A program made the position numbers and the translations under genes. 44,245 nucleotides of DNA from Halorubrum sp. Boch-26 (GTDB lineage: Archaea; Halobacteriota; Halobacteria; Halobacteriales; Haloferacaceae): contig NZ_JARANT010000011.1 of assembly GCF_029889805.1 (NCBI RefSeq), forward strand, positions 1 to 44,245, written 5' to 3'. Shown here in pieces: positions 40,341 through 44,245 of the stretch (position 1 is the stretch's first letter; each line of letters begins with the position of its first letter). The notes below the pieces were generated by a model. That model saw only the letters and a program-made list of their open reading frames with translations. It did not search any database and was not told where the DNA came from.

Positions 40341-41555
40341 ATGAGCACGCAAGCAATCGAGAGCCTCTCGGAGGACACGGTACGACGCATCGCCGACGAA
40401 CGCGACGAGCCCGAGTGGCTCTTAGAGACCCGTCTGAACGCGCTTTCAGCGCTTGAGACGGCCGAGCTGCCAGACGTCATTCAGACGCCCGGGCGCCGCT
40501 GGACCGACCTCGAGGCGCTCGACTTCGAGACGCTCGTCGACCCGCTGAACCAGTCCGACGCCACGGAGCGGACGGCCGGCGACGACGAGGTCGTCGTTCT
40601 CCCCTTCACCGAGGCGTTCGACGAGTACGGCGACGTCATCGAGGCGAACTTCGGCTCAGTGCTCGACCCCGAACACAACTACCTCACCGCGCTGTCGGTC
40701 GCGCTCTTCACGACCGGGACGTTCGTCTACGTCCCCGAGGGCGTCGATGTCGAGGACGTGACGGTGCGCGCGGAGATGAACTCCCGCTCGCTGTTCAGCC
40801 AGACGCTCGTCGTCGCCGAGGAGTCGTCGTCGGTGACGATCCTCGAATCGATCGAGTCGGGTGAGGAGGGCGTCGACGGCGACCGCTACTTCTCGAACCT
40901 CGTCGAGATCGCCGCGGGCGAGAACGCGACCGTCCAGTTCGGCTCGCTCCAGAACCTCGACGACGACTCGTACACCTACTCGCTGAAGCGCGGAGTGACG
41001 GACGCGTACGCGACGGTCGACTGGATCGAGAGCAACTTCGGCTCGAAGCTCACCCGCTCGGACGTCGAGACCGAGCTGAACGGCGACGGCTCCGAGAGCC
41101 AGATCGTCGGAACGTTCTTCGGCACCGACGACCAGCACTTCGACCTGAACGCCCGCGTCTGGCACCAAGCCGAGCACACGACGGCCGACCTCGTCACGCG
41201 CGGCGTGCTCGACGACGTGGCTCGCTCCGTCTACGAGGGCGTCCAAGACGTCGGCGAGGACGCGTGGAACACGTCCAGCTACCAGCGCGAGAACACGCTG
41301 ATGCTGTCGGACGACGCCGAGGCCGACGCGTCGCCGAAGCTGATCATCCACAACCACGACACCGAGGCGTCCCACTCCGCGACGGTCGGACAGGTCGACG
41401 CCGAGGACCTGTTCTACTTGGAGAGCCGCTCGATCGACTCCCGTACGGCGCGGAACATGCTCGTCGAGGGCTTTTTCGTGCCCGTGTTAGAGGAGATCGC
41501 GGTCGACGAGTTCCGCGACGACGTCGAAGATCTCGTCCTCGAACGGCTCCGGTAG
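40341..41555 (+). CDS. sufD: Fe-S cluster assembly protein SufD
   Basis: 404-aa paralogue of SufB completing the SufBC2D scaffold. It shares the beta-helix (AEMNSRSLFSQTLVVAEESSSVTILESIESGEEG, WHQAEHTTADLVTRGVLDDVARSVYEGVQDVGEDA) and the C-terminal block RSIDSRTARNMLVEGFFVPVLEEIAVDEFRDDVEDLVLERL, but lacks the Cys-rich region of SufB. Its N-terminus (SLSEDTVRRIADERDEPEWLLETRLNAL) is like that of SufB. The ATG follows the sufB stop by one nt, so they are co-translated. Confidence 0.94.
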   Translation: MSTQAIESLSEDTVRRIADERDEPEWLLETRLNALSALETAELPDVIQTPGRRWTDLEALDFETLVDPLNQSDATERTAGDDEVVVLPFTEAFDEYGDVIEANFGSVLDPEHNYLTALSVALFTTGTFVYVPEGVDVEDVTVRAEMNSRSLFSQTLVVAEESSSVTILESIESGEEGVDGDRYFSNLVEIAAGENATVQFGSLQNLDDDSYTYSLKRGVTDAYATVDWIESNFGSKLTRSDVETELNGDGSESQIVGTFFGTDDQHFDLNARVWHQAEHTTADLVTRGVLDDVARSVYEGVQDVGEDAWNTSSYQRENTLMLSDDAEADASPKLIIHNHDTEASHSATVGQVDAEDLFYLESRSIDSRTARNMLVEGFFVPVLEEIAVDEFRDDVEDLVLERLR

Positions 41556-41629
41556 TCGGTGCCGTTTCGAGGGTTATGTCGTCGGAGGTTCCGTTTTTTC
41601 GCGCCGACAAGTCCCGGCTGAAGGGGAAC

Positions 41630-41640
41630 TGCTTAAGTCG
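41630..41640 (+). promoter_or_regulatory. TATA-like element before the leader ORF and ferritin-like gene
   Basis: TGCTTAAGTCG, preceded by purine-rich GGGGAAC, lies about 25-35 nt before the ATG at 41663 and about 60-70 nt before the ferritin-like start. Confidence 0.5.
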
Positions 41641-41662
41641 GACTACGCCCGAGTGCGAGTGT

Positions 41663-41704
41663 ATGCGAACGGGCGTATCGAGCGGTGACGGGTGGTGGCC
41701 GTGA
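41663..41704 (+). CDS. Possible 13-codon leader ORF
   Basis: ATG at 41663 begins a 13-residue frame (MRTGVSSGDGWWP) whose TGA (41702-41704) overlaps the GTG start of the ferritin-like gene as GTGA. The ATG lies at the leaderless distance from the TATA-like element at 41630. This arrangement suggests a leader peptide that couples or attenuates translation of the ferritin-like gene. It could equally be chance in a short untranslated leader; no homologue can be asserted. Confidence 0.35.
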   Translation: MRTGVSSGDGWWP

Positions 41705-42186
41705 GCGTGAGCCAGCGGATCGCCTCCGACGATCAGCTCGCCCGGCTGTTACAGATCGGGATCGTGTTGGAGGAGGTGGTCGAAGCGCGGGCACACCATC
41801 ACTATCAGGGCGTCAACGACGAGCTTGACGACGAAATCGAGGCGTTGCTCGCGGACGCGGCCGAGGAGTCGGCCGACCACCGCGAGCGGTTGGAGTCGCT
41901 CATCGCCGGTCTCGGGGTCGACAGCGTCCCCTTCGACGAGATCGAGTCGCTCGTCGACGCCCGCTACGGGCGGACCAAGCCCGAGGACTTCGACGGGATC
42001 CTCTACGACCAACTGTGTAACGAGGAGACGGCCTACAAGTTCTACGACGACCTCATCGAGGCGATCGAGGCGTCCGACGCCGAGTTCTCCGTCGACCGAG
42101 ACGTGCTCTTAGAGACGCTTCGAACGATCCGGGAGGAGGAGGCAGAGGGCGTCAGCGAGGTCACGGAGGTCATGGAGCGACGATGA
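41701..42186 (+). CDS. Ferritin-like domain protein
   Basis: 161-aa (from GTG 41701) four-helix protein. Glu-rich helices such as LQIGIVLEEVVEARAHHHYQG (EExxxxRxHH) and LLADAAEESADHRERLESLI, then LYDQLCNEETAYKFYDDLIEAIE with another ExxxxxxYD, give the Glu/His iron-site pattern of ferritin-like (DUF892/YciE- or rubrerythrin-like) proteins. The N-terminus can also be GTG 41692, 41695 or 41707; 41701 is preferred because it overlaps the stop of the short leader ORF. The gene stands between the Suf genes and the DtxR regulator, a setting typical of iron handling. Confidence 0.85.
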   Translation: MSVSQRIASDDQLARLLQIGIVLEEVVEARAHHHYQGVNDELDDEIEALLADAAEESADHRERLESLIAGLGVDSVPFDEIESLVDARYGRTKPEDFDGILYDQLCNEETAYKFYDDLIEAIEASDAEFSVDRDVLLETLRTIREEEAEGVSEVTEVMERR

Positions 42187-42229
42187 ATCGGCGTATCAAA
42201 CCGACGACGAGCCCCGACAGAGGAGCATC

Positions 42230-42667
42230 GTGAACACCGCAGACCAGTATCTCAAGACGATATACGTCGTACAGAAACAGGAGGACGGGCCGGCCTCGAC
42301 GGGGTCGATAGCCGACGCCCTCGACGTGAGCCCGGCGAGCGCGAACGAGATGATCGGCAAGTTAGAGGAGCGCGGGCTCGCCGAACACGAGAAGTACAAG
42401 GGGGTCCAGCTCACCGACGACGGAATCATCCGGGCGCGGGACGCGCTCCAGACGTACTGTATCATCGAGCGCTTTCTCACAAACGTGCTCAGCGTCGAGG
42501 AGTTCCGCGCGGAGGCCCGCGAGCTGGAGGCCGTCATCGACGACACCGTCGCCGAGCGGCTCGACACGATCATCGACCGCCAGCCGGAGTGTCCGGACTG
42601 TTTCGACCCCGAGACCGACGCCTGCGCGTGTCTAGAGGTCGCGGTGGCACCGGTCGAGTCGGAGTGA
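42230..42667 (+). CDS. DtxR-family metal-dependent transcriptional regulator
   Basis: 145-aa iron (or manganese)-sensing repressor type. The N-terminal winged helix is TADQYLKTIYVVQKQEDGPASTGSIADALDVSPASANEMIGKLEERGLAEHEKYKGVQLTDDG, followed by the dimerisation/metal domain RARDALQTYCIIERFLTNVL. The C-terminus has a Cys-rich CPDCFDPETDACAC that may bind a second metal or Fe-S cluster, seen in haloarchaeal SirR/Idr-type proteins. It begins at GTG 42230, 43 nt after the ferritin-like gene, and probably regulates iron and Fe-S genes, though I cannot identify an operator here. Confidence 0.9.
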   Translation: MNTADQYLKTIYVVQKQEDGPASTGSIADALDVSPASANEMIGKLEERGLAEHEKYKGVQLTDDGIIRARDALQTYCIIERFLTNVLSVEEFRAEARELEAVIDDTVAERLDTIIDRQPECPDCFDPETDACACLEVAVAPVESE

Positions 42668-42703
42668 GACGAAGGGATCGATTCTCTCGGCGACAGGAGG
42701 CTC

Positions 42704-43954
42704 TTAGACGCCGGTCGAGTACCGCAGAATGCCCGCGATACCGCCGAACGCGTCCATCAGCTGTTCGCCCTTCTCGAAGTCGGTCGAGATGAACTTCGTG
42801 TCCGTGCCGCGCTGCTCGGCGATGCTCATCAGGTGTTCGATGACGTCGTCGCGCTCGTCGGCGTCCGCGGGCTCGCCGCACTCGGAACACTCGTGGTCCG
42901 GGGTCGAGTGCCGCGAGTCGATCACCTCGTACTCCTCGTGGCCGTTCGGGCACTCGTAGACGACGACGTCGGAGCGGAGGTCCTCTGAGATGAGCAGCCG
43001 GTCGACCGACCCCATGATCAGGTTCCGTCGGGTCTGCTCGAAGCCGTAGGTCGCCTCCTCGCCGGTGTTGAGCTTCTCGAAGAACTCCTCCATGTGGCGC
43101 TTATCCTCGACGATCTCCTGATCGGCGAGCGCCTCGCTCGCGTTGTCGACGAGGTCCTTCAGCCCGGACTCGTCCGTGTAGGCCACGTCGAACTTACCGA
43201 GCACCTTGTCTTGGAGCTCGTGGTGGAGGTAGTCGCCGTCGAGGAACTCGTCTTTCGTCGGCGAAGGACCGCCGACGAGGATGCCGTCGAGCTCGTGGCG
43301 CTTGTCGACGAACAGGTCGTCGGCCATCCCCGCGACCTCCTGATAGAAGTTGTCTATCGCTTCGAGCCGGAGGCGGGCGAACCGCTGGGCGGACTGCCCC
43401 CCTTTCCGCTGTTTGCCGGGGACGAGCGAGGAGGCGGACTTGACGGGTTCGATGCGCTTGCCCTTCAGCCAGCCGACGTTGGCCTCGCGGCGGTCCAAGA
43501 CGATGAGCCCGAACAGCCCGGAGTCCTCCAGCATGTGTTCGAGCGGCTCCGTGAGGAACTCGGAGTCGCAGTGGTAACGGAACGACTCGACGGGCTGTGG
43601 CGGGGACTCCAGCGTCCGGGTGACCATATCGGTCTGGCCGCCGCCGGCGTCGATCGCCCCCGAGAAGATCACGATCCCGTTCTCGGGCGGGAAGGTGTCG
43701 TAGTAGCGGAGGCGGTCTTTGATCGAGGTGAGCGCGTCTTGGACGGCCGTCCGGGTCTGCTTGGACTTGATGTTGGACGCCTCGCTGTGTTCCTGGGTGA
43801 CGTGCGCGACCACGTCGGAAACCTGCCGATCCTCGGGGATGTAGATGGTGACGAGCTGGGTGCCGGAGCCCTCGAAGTCTTTGAGCTCCTCGATGACCTT
43901 GCGGAACTCGTACTTCCGCCGGTCGTCGCTCGCCGCTTGGACGTCGCTACTCAT
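42704..43954 (-). CDS. prf1: Peptide chain release factor aRF1
   Basis: 416-aa class I release factor recognising all three stop codons. The NIKS stop-codon motif is at residues 61-64, YxCxxxF is represented by FRYHCDSEF (~125-133), and the catalytic GGQ is at 185-187 in RKGGQSAQRF. Domain 3 ends with zinc-binding Cys pairs in the haloarchaeal style (YECPNGHEEY, HECSECGEP). The Met at 43954 (MSSDVQAASDD) is chosen over the upstream Met, which would precede a TATA-like CTTACTTAC on the minus strand (about 43980-43988). It is monocistronic and convergent with the DtxR gene. Confidence 0.95.
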   Translation of the reverse strand: MSSDVQAASDDRRKYEFRKVIEELKDFEGSGTQLVTIYIPEDRQVSDVVAHVTQEHSEASNIKSKQTRTAVQDALTSIKDRLRYYDTFPPENGIVIFSGAIDAGGGQTDMVTRTLESPPQPVESFRYHCDSEFLTEPLEHMLEDSGLFGLIVLDRREANVGWLKGKRIEPVKSASSLVPGKQRKGGQSAQRFARLRLEAIDNFYQEVAGMADDLFVDKRHELDGILVGGPSPTKDEFLDGDYLHHELQDKVLGKFDVAYTDESGLKDLVDNASEALADQEIVEDKRHMEEFFEKLNTGEEATYGFEQTRRNLIMGSVDRLLISEDLRSDVVVYECPNGHEEYEVIDSRHSTPDHECSECGEPADADERDDVIEHLMSIAEQRGTDTKFISTDFEKGEQLMDAFGGIAGILRYSTGV

Positions 43955-44080
43955 TACCCGAACTACGGCGGCGTGCGTGTAAGTAAGCTTTGACCTTCCC
44001 GCCGAGACGACGGTACCGAATCGCACAGGCGGTCGTTCGCGATGTTACTTATAAACAAACTTGGTGGCGCGCGCCTCCGA

Positions 44081-44100
44081 GCGGTCGTTTAAACGACCGC
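44081..44100. repeat. 20-bp perfect palindrome
   Basis: GCGGTCGTTTAAACGACCGC reads identically on both strands. The flanks continue as an imperfect palindrome (CGCGCCTCCGA / GAGGAGCGCG). It could be a protein-binding site or hairpin. Confidence 0.85.
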
Positions 44101-44157
44101 GAGGAGCGCGTGCGAGGGAGTCGGTCGGCCGGAGCGAAGCGGAGGGCGGTCGACAGG

Positions 44158-44200
44158 GCGAGAGCTTCGCTCTCGCTTGCAACCGGCGCGTAGCGCCGGT
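44158..44200. repeat. Two adjacent perfect hairpins
   Basis: GCGAGAGC-TTC-GCTCTCGC (44158-44176) and ACCGGCGC-GTA-GCGCCGGT (44182-44200) each have an 8-bp stem and a 3-nt loop, 5 nt apart. They may be part of a dispersed haloarchaeal intergenic repeat, or of a structured RNA that continues past the window edge. Confidence 0.8.
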
Positions 44201-44245
44201 GACGAGGCTGGGGAGGCGGTCTCTTAGACACATCTGGAGCTGCCG

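Larger units (their letters stand above)
43955..44245. other. Hairpin-rich intergenic region
   Basis: The last 291 nt contain no supportable gene. The left end holds the aRF1 promoter region (minus strand CTTACTTAC, about 43980-43988). A TATA-like element TTATAAAC is at 44049-44056. The right side has three perfect palindromes (44081-44100, 44158-44176 and 44182-44200) and then GAGGCTGGGGAGGCGG, sharing GGCTGGGG with the repeat region at the left end of the window. Confidence 0.55.

Noticed and set aside
38915-40480. 521-aa open frame on the minus strand
   Set aside because: It is the antisense shadow of sufB, in the register produced by GC-rich third codon positions; its translation is Val/Leu/Asp/Arg-rich with no domain.
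44041-44245. tRNA or other known RNA gene
   Set aside because: No cloverleaf, no T-arm consensus GTTCRA, and hairpins with 3-nt loops do not fit tRNA; no other tRNA-like gene was noticed in the longer intergenic gaps.

Overview
The window is a dense, high-GC haloarchaeal chromosome segment. The predicted proteins are strongly acidic, promoters are TATA-like and lie about 25-30 nt upstream of near-leaderless starts, GTG starts and 4-nt gene overlaps are common, and archaeal signature genes are present (CDP-archaeol synthase, GGGP synthase, PAN, Mre11/Rad50, PolB, aRF1, CetZ). It looks like a Halorubrum-type genome, although genus cannot be fixed from the sequence alone. I see no IS element, rRNA, tRNA or CRISPR array; gene content is mostly core and syntenic.

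Left part (1-10.2 kb): a gene-free, repeat-rich start (1-334), then ilvE, a DUF502 membrane protein, proline dehydrogenase and carS. Next comes a divergent module made of an HTH regulator with two small DUF7521-like membrane proteins on one side and a Tat-exported blue-copper lipoprotein on the other. Two zinc-finger microproteins, a UvrD-type helicase coupled to an M24 peptidase, and riboflavin synthase follow. GGGP synthase and a CetZ tubulin-like gene are on the minus strand.

Central part (12.2-22.1 kb): an eight-gene, single-direction locus for a Tad/type IV-pilus-like machine. It holds a coiled-coil protein, a small N-terminally anchored protein, a TadA/GspE-like ATPase, a TadC/GspF-like platform protein, three small proteins with N-terminal hydrophobic helices, and a giant (about 1078 aa) anchored protein. 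Three promoters inside the locus share an unusual extended TATA element with fixed spacing, which suggests one co-regulated, poorly described system. It is followed by DUF5791, an SDR-type protein and a membrane-anchored DHH phosphoesterase.

Right part (25-44 kb): information processing and Fe-S genes. The proteasome ATPase PAN is divergent from an HTH gene, a small helical gene and the mre11-rad50 pair. Three small minus-strand genes follow, then polB carrying two inteins at its active-site motifs B and C. Then come sufC-sufB-sufD, a ferritin-like protein and a DtxR-family metal regulator (an iron / Fe-S module), and aRF1 on the minus strand. The window ends in a cluster of perfect hairpins without a gene.

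The most notable observations are the pilus-like locus with its shared promoter element, the twin PolB inteins (intein 1 ends Gly-Gln instead of His-Asn), C-terminal PCNA-binding-like peptides on both Mre11 and PolB, a heptad-periodic DNA repeat in the Rad50 coiled coil, and an operator-like palindrome between the copper protein and its neighbouring regulator.
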